DNA of 30,697 nt from Rhizophagus sp. LPA8_4_AMF. Lineage: Eukaryota; Glomeromycota; Glomeromycetes; Glomerales; Glomeraceae. The position numbers and the translations under genes are program-made. This document shows, one piece after another, positions 8,532 to 19,509 of this stretch (positions are counted from its first letter, which is position 1; every line of letters starts with the position of its first letter). Under the pieces are notes generated by a model that had not been told where the DNA came from, ran no database searches, and worked only from the letters and a program-made list of their open reading frames with translations. The stretch lies in NCBI GenBank assembly GCA_021464525.1, contig JADRCO010000567.1, positions 1-30,697 of the forward strand, given 5' to 3'.

Positions 8532-11500
8532 TTACAAATTATGATTAGCAATGATATAAAGACCACAAAATTCTTTGAGCTGGTTGGCTCCCGAAGTTTC
8601 AGCAAATTGTTTCATATTTTCAACATTCGATCTGGTGATCGTTCGCGAGAGCCTCAATTCCATCACCTCTTTTAAATGGACCAACTCATAACTATTTGTT
8701 AATTTAAGTAGATCTTTATAAAGTGAAAATTTTGAGGTATCGTCATCAATATTTAAACTTTTAATTGCGACATCGATGTCCTGGCCATACAAGTATCGTA
8801 ATAAGATTCGCATCGAGTTAGGTTGAATGTCATTAATAGTGATCTTGATCGGACCTGGATTTGCTGAAGAAACTTCTTGTCGAAAAAATTCAGAACCTGC
8901 CGCAAGCATATATCGACTTGCTTTAATTTCTTCTTCATTTACAATAAAAATGATGTCATTTAAGGAGGATTCCTGATCAAATAAAAGATTAAATACGACT
9001 TTTCCAATAATGGTGGACTGATTGTGTAGACGGACGTTTATTTTATAATTTGGTCGTTTTACTTCCTTAACACCTGCACTTTTGAGCATGTTGGGATATT
9101 TTTGAAGACTCAGACAAATATATCTATCCTCATCCTTTTCACTATTCAAAATCAAATCTTTTGAAGAGACCCAGTTGTCGTCATCAAATGGGTCTTGATC
9201 TTTGTTGAAATTAAGGAATAATCTTTCACTTTCATGAATTTGTTCTGATAAGTAAATATCATTTGTCTTGCATTCATCTTCGAGCCATTTATAAACTTCA
9301 TAGACGTTGTTTTTTAAAACGCCAGCCCAATCGCTCTTCCATTCATCATCAACCCGTATGGTTGTATACAAGAAACGAAGATGTTCGATTACAGTAGTTA
9401 CTTCCGGTTTACCAAGTGATGGATACATTTGAAGTACGTGTTTAGGTGGTACAACATCTTCTGCAATCAAAGACATTTGACTCCACGCAATTTCTTTATA
9501 TTTGGAAAGAACTATGTGATCGAAACAATCTAAAGTATTAGTACGAACATAATTCAAATTATAAGGTTTGCCCAGATCTTTGGAAATTGGAACAAATCGA
9601 AATCTTTCCATTCCTTCTTCAAATTTAAGAGTGTTAATATTTTTATAGAAATAGTCGAGCAAGGCAAAACCTCGATAACGTATATCGGATGGAGGATCCA
9701 CCTTTTTTTCCAACGTCTCGATATACTTAGCGCAACTAATGAATGTTTTTTGATTAACCATATTTTTAAATCCAATATTTGACAATTCACTTAAATGGTT
9801 TATACCGCTATGAAGAAACATGCCCATGTTTTCACCAAAAATGATCTTGAAAACATTATTATGAATATTATATAGTTGATCAATTTTCTTTAATTTCTTA
9901 TTATATGTGGGAAAACAAGGCTTATCTTTAAATCTCTAACAACATTACTATAATCGAGTATGCTGTTTAGAAAAAGAAGATAATGATATTCATATTCACT
10001 AGGGAATTCAACGTCTTCGAAAGTATACGAATAAACATCTCGTTGTTGAACATCAAGTTTGATAAGACATTTTCGAACATCACCTCCAGCAGCACACAAA
10101 TAAATTTTGGAATCCTTTTTTGTTCGATAATGTTGAAATCTTTTTGGTAAGATGTACCCGCATGAAATTGATTTCAAATCTAGATCTAAGAGTGTCGGCC
10201 AAATAGGCAATGAGCGGATGAGTAATTTTAGATCCGGATTAGATTTTATGTCTAAATTAAAAAAAATAAAAGAATAAGCAATTCAACCATTTGCTTAGTT
10301 GCAAAGATGATAATATTTGTATACTTAAAGCTCTAAGTAGCTACCTAATCCATCCAAATTATTTCGTAATATGCCTTGAAATTTTAAATTATGTTCACAT
10401 GGTAAGAACTTGAAGAGAACGTCTACGCGGTCATTCTCGTCAGGTAAGCCTTCATTAATCAAGTGGAAGATATCATCATTTTTTAATATAAGTTGAAGTA
10501 CTTTAAACCCATATTCGACTACGTATGTTGGATAATTTCCAGTGACGGACGGAAACGGCCAGTACTTTGAGATGGGATGATCTTTTAGATCCAGTCTTTT
10601 ATTTTTATGTAATCTGATAATTTCTTCGAGTAGTTTGCAATAAAGTTCCGGTAAGAAATCGAGTAAAATATACCTATTCCAACCAAGTTTCTGATGATCT
10701 AAATCCGGCAGATCATCTTTTTCGATTAGTAATTTTCCACGATCTGAACCTTGGGCCCAAGTTCCGTTAAGATGAACTGGCAAGTATATTGTATCCGGCA
10801 ATGAGAAAAAAGAATACATTCTACCCTTAAAGTTATCCTGAATGTTTTCTGAGCTTTTAAGTATTGTAGCGATGCCCCCTAATACGCGTAAACGATATTT
10901 CCTTGCATATTCTTTTAGTTTTGAATCCTCAGGATTTTGTTGAGCACCATTAGTAATAATCCAATGCTCTTCTTGTTTATTACCTGAATTGTCAGTTAAT
11001 TCGATCTTTATCTGAAAAGTTTTAATTACACCATTGTTAATACACTTTCTTCGATTTCGTGTATCTTCATCTAATTCTGTTATATTCGCTTTCCAAAGAG
11101 AAGTTATTTGGAATGGAGCTGTAGCTTCATTTATAAAAGACGTTTCAATTATCTCAATATTTCGAAGGAATATAAATTGAGAGGTGGGCAATTGATTTAA
11201 TATTGGTGAGTAATTCGAGAACCTTGTCGGTAGTAAAAATGCTGTCAGAGATATCACTTGGTTCCTTCCTAAGTGGTAATCGAAAGAGAGTCCCTTCAAA
11301 AGTAGATCTAAAATCTATTCCTTCAATTCCTTCAAAAGGAACTAATTGGTCCTTTTTAGAGAATCCACCAATGCCATCATTGGGAATTGGACCCCTAATA
11401 CCACGTTGGAATAAATATTTCTCTTGAGGATCCAAAAACGCAAAAGAATCACCACTTATAAAACATGGAACATCAGTAAAATGATAGCACGAATTAAAGC

Positions 11501-11970
11501 CTATTCCATGTTTTCCGATTTTTGTATCATCGCCTTGTTTTCCCCCAACGCGTATCTGCATAAGTGATTCAAAATCAGTTTCTCTAAATTTCGCATTATT
11601 AAATATCAAAATGGCTGGGCCTTGCCAAGCCTTCATTTCATCATAAAATAGAGAGTCTGTAGGGTGTGAACGAGCGTCAACTATAACATGATATCGAGTA
11701 GCTCCAGCATCATCGGCTATTTTTTTTAGGTATAGACATTTCAATTAAAATTTTAACGAAATTGAAATAAATTGAGTATTATTTAACTCCCTACCATTTT
11801 GAAGAAATTCTTTAAATATACTCTCGAAAGGATAATCCTAGTAAAATATTAGTTGAAGCCATTAAAAAAGAAAAAATGCACCTTTTAAAGCATAGATGAA
11901 AATCTACCTTTATGATATTACGTATGGACGAAATAAGTGTTTCATTTTGGCCGTAAGATTGAAATGACAT
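8532..11970 (-). pseudogene. Broken copy of the HATPase(sacsin-like)-BTB gene
   Basis: Exons match the intact copy one to one: 11908-11970 (MSFQSYGQNETL), 11795-11837 (DYPFESIFKEFLQN), then from 11716 through the ATPase and BTB regions to the stop at 8532. Three indels break the frame relative to the intact copy: an extra G in the run at 11186-11188 (just after LLTNIKSIA), a 4-bp loss near 10337 (after GLGSYL), and a 1-bp loss near 9929 (after DLK). What remains open is 11154-11744, 10325-11299, 9890-10210 and 8532-9827; the last still encodes the sacsin-like C-part and an intact BTB domain of about 110 residues (NDIIFIVNEEEIKASRYMLA). Start ATG, splice sites and introns 1-2 are still sound, so transcription could persist. 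This is probably a recent pseudogene; the alternative is assembly or read error. Confidence 0.85.
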
Positions 11971-12235
11971 TTTATCGCCGGTTATCTTTTATTTCACCCT
12001 TTTTTTTGAATTATTTTTTTTTGTTGATTAAATATTAAAAAAAAATTAATGGATTAAATTTTAGTACCATTAAAAATTATTTCGAAAATGTAATAATGCG
12101 TTTTTTTTGTGACAAGATTTTATTCTAAAAAAAGCAATATCTCGTTTTCATATCTACTTATATAGAAAAAAATCAAATATGTGCTGATACATTGCTAAAA
12201 TAAGCTGCAAATGAGACTATTAAAGACAATGATCT

Positions 12236-12671
12236 TCCGGAAAAAGCTTTGACGATGATTTATTTGAAATACTTCATATATTAGAAGTTAGAACCGAAAC
12301 CTTACTGATTGAAAACGATTATCAAAGATTGTTTCTTATAGATGAACTGCCTGATTTAAATTAGTTTATCAGAAAATTGATCAGCATATAGGAAATTGAT
12401 TAGAAAATGTCAGCATTAGCAGATATTAGCGGGCGGAGTTTCATGCCATTTTTAATTCTGCCCAAAAATCTAGCCTAATTCTGGTAAGGTGTCAATCACC
12501 AGCGGTGATATTATTAGTTTCGATTTTTTTTTTTCGATTCTAAAAAACTTTTCATTACAATTGACTCTATACTACAACCAATCAAATTACATCTCAAAAA
12601 AATTTCTAATAAAGAAATTAATACCATAGTTCTGTCAATGAGATATTTTTACGGATATTTGGTTAAAAAGG
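12236..12671 (+). other. Decayed coding-like stretch upstream of copy 1
   Basis: A short open stretch reads FDDDLFEILHILEVRTETLL and stops at 12362-12364. A second piece around 12525-12670 reads KEINTIVLSMRYFYGYLVKK. Parts of both recur in copy 2 (FDDYLFEIL near 23305; the second piece near 23530-23598), so some ancestral gene may have been carried along in the duplication. No family recognised. Confidence 0.25.
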
Positions 12672-13550
12672 ATAAGGTTTGATAAAGTCTATCAATAGTA
12701 GGAAATATTAAAATATTATTATCGCATTTTCACATGATTTTTACAGCGCCACTTGAAAGTCAAAAAACTGATATATCCTTCATACAAAATGATAAAATTA
12801 CTCTACAATATAATTAATTGAGTGAAATTTCAAAATCAAACGATAAAGACTATATTATTATTATTATTTAATAATAAAAAAACAAAGTAATTACTTATAA
12901 ATTGTCATTATTTTGTGCTTACACAATCTGAAATAAACATTCAAAGTTAAGAATCTCTACAACGTAAGAAATGTGAAATTTCACAGTAATTATGAAAGTA
13001 AAAGAAAGAGTAACGAAATTTTAATGAGAGTAAGGGAATGAAATTTTATTGTAATGGAGAAATTTAAAATTTTAATGTAAAGAGTGTGAATAAAGGATGT
13101 TAAATAAATTTAACTAATGTTGTATCAATATAAACTTATTTAACACAGATTTTTTTCTAAATAATTAAATAAAAACAATATAAATTTACTTTTAAACTCA
13201 ATTCCTTTATTAACTATCAAAAATTCTACTTATTCACTTATTTTTGCATAATAAAGATATGCTTTACTGGTCGAAGTGAAGGGATCTGCATGAAATATAT
13301 AGCTTGGAAATTACTAGCACATTTACCCATTTTAAGCGCCATTAAGAAATTCCTGTTAAATTTAATTAATAGATTGAAATGTTGAAATGTAATAAGTGTA
13401 AATCTAATTAATTGATCTATAATTTATAAATTTCAAATAAATTAAACAATATAAATTCGAAATAAAATAAATTGAATAATTAAGTTTATATAAGCCACAT
13501 AACTTCTTTAAGCTTTTTTTTGACTATTTTTTCTTTTTCTTTTCCATTAA

Positions 13551-13768
13551 CTTTTGTATTTCCTTCTTTAATTTTCACATCCCTTCTTTAATTTTCGCGT
13601 CCTTTCTTTATATTTTACGAACTTTCGCGTCCCCTTTTTAACTTTCGCGTCCCTTTCTCTAACTTTTGCATCACCTTTTCTAAATTTCGCGTCTCCTTCG
13701 CGTCCCTTCTCTAACTTCGCATTTTCTTCTCTAACTTTCGCATTTCCTTCTCTAATTTTTACATTCCA
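13551..13768 (+). repeat. Pyrimidine-rich minisatellite, ~20-bp unit
   Basis: About ten imperfect head-to-tail units close to TTTCGCGTCCCTTCTCTAAC. Unit length varies slightly and the CGCGTC core degrades to CACATC or GCATTTC at the edges, as in a decaying tandem array. The embedded CG steps are unusual in this AT-rich DNA. Confidence 0.85.
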
Positions 13769-13942
13769 TAATTATAATTATTTTAAAAATTAATACTAAT
13801 CTTTTTTAGATTTCACCAACACCTCTAAAACGCTTTTTTTTCTGATTTTGCTGATTTATTATGTATTATTAATTAAAGTACATTATATTTGCGGCATTTA
13901 TAAGTTTTTATTTTATTTTGTTAAAAAAAAAAGAAAAAAAAA

Positions 13943-14042
13943 TTGCCTCAGATCGCAGCTAAGGCACCTCGAATAAATGTTACGTACCTCACATGACGAT
14001 TTTAATCTGAGGTGCGTGAGCTGCAAGAATCAATTTGAGGCA
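13943..14042. repeat. Inverted repeat / foldback element
   Basis: The left arm 13943-13970 (TTGCCTCAGAT, GCAGCTAAG, GCACCTC) pairs imperfectly with the right arm 14008-14042, which read on the reverse strand gives TGCCTCAAATT, GCAGCTCAC, GCACCTCAG. The arms enclose about 37 bp. This could be a small MITE or a structured-RNA locus; no coding. Confidence 0.6.
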
Positions 14043-14463
14043 CAACATATTCATCAGTTTCAATATATATCAACATCATTTATTAATATCTGTAATCTAT
14101 TAAGATCATTATTTATTACTCATCAATTTTATTAAATTATATGTTCTGTTGAAATTTTATTTATTTTTTGATATTTAATTATGATTTTAAACATTTTTTT
14201 TGCAAAAATAAAAATGACTTTTTTATCCAGATAATAATAAGGTCTGATGATTTTATTCGGATAAAGATCGCTCTATCAGGATATCTGAAAACGAAATTAT
14301 CTGAATATATGTGATTAGAGTTCATTCGCAGTTGGTAATTTATACTTTTTAAAAATTATATTATACACTGTATTTCTAGTCGTCACGCATCTAAATAATT
14401 AAAAAAATTCTTTGATGTTTAGATTGCTCTTCCGTATAAATAATTTGAATTATGTAACGTGAA

Positions 14464-16171
14464 ACACGTGATACACTGGCGCCATGGAAATTTTCGTGTT
14501 AATCCAATGCTGGTTAATGAATTTTGACTGTTGGAAAACTAACAAAAAAAGTTTAGTTTTTTTTATTAACTATAATATTTTTTATTTATTATTAAGCAAA
14601 TTTTAGTTCCGGTCATTCCCGTCCATTTGGGACAATGTGACCGCTGCCATTGCCGCAGGTATCATTGGTTTTTTTAAAACGTTTTTTTTTAGTACTTTTT
14701 AAAAAAAAATTTTCTGATCTTTTTTTTTAGACCAATCATTTTTTTTATTAATTTTTTTCCGGTCTTTTTTTTAGACTGATCATATTTTTTACAGCTGTTT
14801 TCATAAGAACTGGGACAAAATAAAATTTTGATCCGCTGGTCCGGTATACCGGGTCGGGTCACATAATATTATAATATTTTATTTAATATTATAAATTTAC
14901 ATAAAAAAAATTACTAACCAATACAAATTCTATAAATTATTCATAATCTTCAGAATTCATTGGACCTTCTTGGATCCCATATGCTAACAAACCATTTATA
15001 CCCATTTATACATAAAGCTGCTTCAATAGTATATCTTTTCCCTCCGATCACCGATCATATGCTGATTCATCAGAGAATACCAATTGATTAGGTATATATT
15101 GCGTCAAATGTAATACAAAAGTAACACGTTCATTTTCATTACAAATTTAGATACATAACTTAAAATTAGATATACAGTATATAGTACTGTATGTTAATTC
15201 TTGAAATAAGTATTTCTGAAATAAATCATATTGAAAATTTATTATACTTTTTCTATGTAAAGTCTGAAATACTTATGTCTTCCCATCCAAAGCTCCATTT
15301 TTGATTGAGGTTCGTATAAATACCAGTCAACCTTTTCTTTTAGTAAAATTTCGTTACATTTTGGGTCATTAGAATTGAAAATTCGTGATCTGCCTACAAA
15401 GGAAGAGTTTCTACACCATCCATATTTTTAAAATATTGGCATACATGACCAACAGCAGCTGTCTTACTAATACCAAGGTGTTTAGCAATTTGACGAGTTA
15501 TTAACTTTCTAAAAGAGACATTTATTTACATGTATACTTAATCGTATGCAAATCTTGAAACACGTGACAACTGACAACCCAGTATATCGGACCGGCCACC
15601 GGATCAAAATTTCATTTTGTCCCACATCTTATGAAAACAGCTATAATATATATATTTTTTTTTAGACTTTTTTAGACCGGATCTTTTTTCTTAATATTAA
15701 TTTCTTTTTACTAGACCGGAATTTTCAATATTAATTTTTTTCAGTTCTTTAAAACTGAGATTTTAATAATTTTTCTTTCCAATTTTTGAATTATTAATAT
15801 TTTTCATCCCGGTTTTTTCTCTGTCTTTTAGACTTAATCTAAATCAGTGATTGGATCGAACGGATTGATGCTCAGTCCTATGGTAAGCGTGATTTTTTAG
15901 TTTAATAATTTTTTTTTCTTATTATTATTTAATAACTTTTTTTCTATTTTTTCTATTTTTTTGTTCTTTCACCTCTTAGGTTTGATATAATCAAAATAAA
16001 CTATTTTTTATTAAATTAATACGCTTTGCATTGTTTTTTTAGTTAGAATTAGTATTTTTTTTTTTTTATTTAAAATAAAAAAAACGTTAAAATCTAATTT
16101 ATCTAAATATAAAGCAAAAATTTATTGTTATATTGATCTTTACTCATTTAATCCTGTTGCAACACAACTAG
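14464..16171 (+). mobile_element. Dispersed noncoding repeat, copy B, split by a Tc1 insertion
   Basis: Collinear with copy A (1567-2903): AACACGTGAT near 14465, the GGTTAATGAATTTT block, the T-rich TTAGACCGG blocks on both sides of the Tc1 element, GTAAGCGTGATTTT (about 15882), TTCTTTCACC, and CATTTAATCCTGTTGCAAC (16145-16163). Its 3' hairpin is partly deleted (GTTGCAACACAAC) but the terminal CTAG/T (16168-16172) is retained, so both copies end at the same motif. Without the Tc1 insert the copy is about 850 bp. Confidence 0.5.
14790..15645 (-). mobile_element. Decayed Tc1/mariner-family transposon with ~50-bp TIRs
   Basis: The left end CAGCTGTTTTCATAAG and the right end (reverse-complement TAGCTGTTTTCATAAG) start inverted repeats of about 50 bp that continue through GGGACAAAAT and AAATTTTGATCCG. 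Both ends abut TA (14790-14791, 15644-15645), the Tc1 target duplication. On the minus strand, pieces of a transposase survive in order but in different frames with stops: the helix-turn-helix ITRQIAKHLGISKTAA (about 15445-15505), the catalytic-Asp motif NQLVFSDESAYDR (15054-15077 for FSDESAYD) and GIQEGPMNSEDYE (14940-14978). At about 855 bp it is shorter than a full Tc1 (1.2-1.7 kb) and is non-functional. It is nested inside the older dispersed repeat, so it is the younger insertion. Confidence 0.88.
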
Positions 16172-17299
16172 TGTCGTGAAAAAAATTCAAATTAAATTTT
16201 GTTGATCAGTTAGTTACATATCACAAAATTTGCATGATGTAACTATGCCTAGTAGAACGGAAAAGTCCTTTGCTAACATAAAAATAAAAAAAAAATGATA
16301 TAAAAAAGCTTAAATGGAGACCTGGACCTCCGGAATAATGTTATAATTATATACAATTTTCGTGTTTTCAAATGAAAGCATCATTATTTTAAATATATCA
16401 AATAAATTATAACTTCAAAACTTAAAAAACAATTTAACTAGGGAACGCAAACCGATCATGTAATCAATTTATTTACATCACGTGACATGTACATATCGAC
16501 TAATTAGATTTAGTTTACAAGCATACGGGACAGGTTCCATTGGTACTCCTCCTATGTGACATAAAATAAATAAATAAATAAATACGGGACAGGTTCCACG
16601 CGTCAAATCCAACCATCGTCAGGCTCGCGTTTCTTGTTACTGATGCTCCTCTCTCTTGGACTAGATGTCAGTAGATGAAACCATTATATGACAAAATCTA
16701 TGAGTTCACCGTACAGTACTAATTATTTAAGCAGCGGCAAAGTAATTCATTTTTGTTGGGCTCTAGAGTTGTTGACTTGGGTGTAAAAGGAGATGTTTTA
16801 GGTGTATGTAATCACCAAAAAAGGGAATAATTAATATACCTGTGTTCATTCGGTAAATAATATATTTCCGTAGGTAGTTGTAGGTTCGATGGTGCCTTAG
16901 CTTTAGCTTTTTTCCCTATTAATTTTCCAATTTTTTTGGTCATATTCCTATCCCCAGTGCGTAATTTTTAATCTCTTTTATTTTTGTTTTCCGTTTTTAG
17001 TCGTCTGTGTGTTCGGCACACCGGGGACTCCCTTCATCTTTTTTCTTTTTACCAAAGTGGCGATGCTTAGTTGCATCTTGGTTATAATTATTATAGATAG
17101 TTACTTTGTACTTTTTAAGTTCATGTAATTTCTACGTGTGCCAGGTCCACGTTAAGATTAAAAATAAAAATAAATATAAGCATGCGGGACGGAACGACAT
17201 TGCATCTGAAATGCTTAGAAGCAAATGGTCCTACGCTATGCTTCGGACAACAGTTCCTTTTTGTAGTAAACTATACTTTTATACCAAAAATTTTATTAT
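16172..17299. other. Intergenic DNA with LINE-tail-like sequence
   Basis: No gene. The section 16900-17178 is less AT-rich, contains CGGCACACCGGGGACTCCC and ends in an AAAAATAAAAATAAATA tract, resembling the 3' end of a LINE; the following AAGCATGCGGGAC resembles AAGCATACGGGAC at 16519, a possible old target duplication. The small ORF at 17106-17318 lies across this tract and is not credible as a gene. Confidence 0.4.
16523..16598 (+). mobile_element. Severely 5'-truncated LINE insertion with 16-17 bp target-site duplication
   Basis: TACGGGACAGGTTCCA occurs exactly at 16524-16539 and again at 16583-16598. Between them lie 43 bp that end in (AAAT)n. An exact duplication flanking a short insert with a simple-repeat tail is the footprint of target-primed reverse transcription. 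Confidence 0.75.
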
Positions 17300-17438
17300 T
17301 ACCGTATTTTGCGGTTAGTAAGTAACCCCGAAAATAAGCACCCCCGGCCAGAATTATGGCGATTATGGCCATAATTATGAGGAACTTATGGCCGGCATTA
17401 AGCGCAAAAGGGGTGCTTATATACCGCAAAATATGGTA
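17300..17438. mobile_element. Palindromic MITE, ~139 bp, TA-flanked
   Basis: The left end TACCGTATTTTGCGGT and the reverse complement of the right end TACCATATTTTGCGGT match, and a second arm TAAGCACCCC follows on both sides. The centre holds further nested palindromes (GGCCATAATTATG, ATGGCCGGC). TA at both ends fits a Tc1/mariner-type duplication. No coding. Confidence 0.82.
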
Positions 17439-18808
17439 TATCTATCTTTTCACACTCCTAATATAATATTTCACATTTTTGTTAATACCAACATACCAAC
17501 ATAAATTATTAGGGGAAGACGTTCCTAAGCCTGTGACCTCACCAAGTGGTCAATAAAATTAACACTTTTAGATGAGAACATAAACTACCATTCAAAAGAG
17601 AAAGAGATGATTACGTTTTAGCGCTAAATCCAGACAGACCCTTTTTTTACAACGATGTCAAAAAAGCAAGCTCTTTACATTAGAAAACAAGATTTACATA
17701 TATTTATTTTCTAGTTAATTATACATAAAGTAATTTGTTCAACACTGATTATAGAGTATATGTAAATTTTTTTTGCATAAATAAAGACAGTTTGTAATAT
17801 ATAAGATTTATTAAAAGTTACTATTATCATAAGATATAGCAAATAATTAATATTCAATATTATATATCATTTAACTTTTTTCTTTGTAAACTAAATTGGT
17901 AATACGTATAATGACATATAGTAAGTATATGGCAGTTAATTTCTTTTAATTTTAATATACAAAAGTTATATTACACAAAAAGAAATACTCAGGGCTCACA
18001 TAGTACTTATACTGTAAAATTTCAATCCACCTGCATGTATCCTCGGCATTTTTTAAATAAATTACATTATGTTTTCTACAAAGTATGACCCACATAATTT
18101 AATCAAATTATAACTGGAAGTTCAATCTCTTCTCTACGCAAAACTGTTTTTCAATCTTAAGCCAACGATGATCAACAGGATTAAAATGAACCGGAAAAGT
18201 TTGGTATAGAAGAATTTTAAATTAATTTACTTATTTAAATAAAGTTGAAGTTTTAAAGATATTACTTTGAATAATTAAACAGTAAAGTTTATATTAATAA
18301 TCGTAAACAATTAAACTAAATTTATATATAAAGAAGTGGAATAGTCGGGATTGGAATAATTGGATTGAAGCAGCTATTTCTAAAAAAGAAATTTATTAAT
18401 ATTATAAGTTCGAAAATTTATAATCTTCAAGGAATTTGTTCTGTAAGCTTTGGAAAAGTTTTATCATGTAAATTGGAAGAATTCTCATAAACATTATGCA
18501 TTAAAAATCATTTTTTTTTTAATTTCAACGATGCTTCCTTTCAGTCAAAATAAAATATGTATATTATGACAAAAAAATGCTGATTAAAGTTCATTTCCAA
18601 CAGTTTTAGACTTAATTATAGAAAGTATATATTCAGAAAAAGCTATTATTAATGAATCATTTACCATCATTCATACGAACTGGTGAATCATACAAAACTT
18701 TAGCTTGCCACAAATCTTTTATACAATGACAATGAGAGAAAATATAATACATAAAAGTGAATATACAGTAGATAACTACCATAGCTCCTCCATGGAAATG
18801 GCCTCTTG
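17439..18808. other. AT-rich intergenic region
   Basis: No gene or RNA recognised. It includes a 65-bp sequence (17734-17798) that recurs inverted at 24379-24444. Confidence 0.6.
17734..17798 (+). repeat. Inverted dispersed repeat, left copy
   Basis: The reverse complement of this stretch closely matches 24379-24444: ATTACAAACTG, TTTATTTATGCAAA, ACTCTATAATCAGTGTTGAA. The pair encloses the intact duplicated segment. Confidence 0.75.
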
Positions 18809-19509
18809 TTAATTTTCTAAATTTGTAAATTTGTAATTCACAAGGAATATAATGTCCCAAACCAATTTTTCTTATGTCATAAAACTTAAATCTAAATATT
18901 GCGAATATGTACAGTCCTTACATGAATTTGGCGTTTGGACTTATCATGCCATCGTTCAGTTGTCAAAAAATTTGGTAATGTTATAAACTTATAAAATTTT
19001 TTCGGCATAAGTAAAAACAATGTGAACTGTCCTTAAATAAATCATTCTATTTTAAACTTGTTTCAAAATTTATAGAAATTTTATTAGGAACTTAATAAAT
19101 ATTTATCTGTCAAATTAAAAATCAACTTGTCACAAATTAAGACTTGAAAAAAATAAATCTTTGTTTTACTGGAAAAAAAAAATCATTGTAATAAAAATTC
19201 ATTATAAAAGAGTCATTTCATATGTTTATACACTTTATTTCGTTAAACCGATGCAACAACGCTTAATTAATATCAGTATACAAAATTATATATATATGAT
19301 TTTATATGTTAAATATCAAAATTCGCTGTAAGGTAAAAATATTAATCATTTAAAAGAAAATTATTTATATATAGTAGTAAATTCTTTGACAAACTAATAT
19401 CTCTTTTATTTTTGTATAAAATAAAAACACAAACTATAATATATAAAATGATCGAAATAACAATACAGTATCACTATCGTATAAATTTGTTTATATTCCC
19501 TATAATTCT

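Larger units (their letters stand above)
7868..12671 (-). repeat. Segmental duplication, copy 1 (partner 18809-23599)
   Basis: Homology with 18809-23599 starts at TTAATTTTCTAAATTTG and runs, with indels, through the 3' flank, the whole HATPase-BTB gene, its 5' flank and about 700 bp further upstream, ending at GGTTAAAAAGG (12671). Both copies have the same orientation with about 10.95 kb between equivalent bases. Divergence is uneven: flanks and exon 3 differ by substitutions and indels, but 8737-9929 is identical to 19715-20907 by eye. Confidence 0.9.
12672..14463. other. Intergenic region with minisatellite and hairpin repeat
   Basis: No gene is seen. Contents: a purine-rich imperfect repeat around 12965-13090 (units containing GAAATTTTAATG), a pyrimidine-rich minisatellite (13551-13768), an inverted repeat (13943-14042) and AT-rich DNA. 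Confidence 0.6.

Noticed and set aside
10325-11299. 324-residue ORF as an independent gene starting at 11299
   Set aside because: Its first ~45 residues are out-of-frame sequence ahead of the frameshift at 11186-11188; it is the middle of the broken HATPase-BTB gene.
16878-16905. GTTCGAT sequence resembling a tRNA T-arm
   Set aside because: No acceptor, D-arm or anticodon stem could be placed around it.
17106-17318. 70-residue ORF
   Set aside because: Crosses an A-rich LINE-like tail and enters the MITE; no domain.
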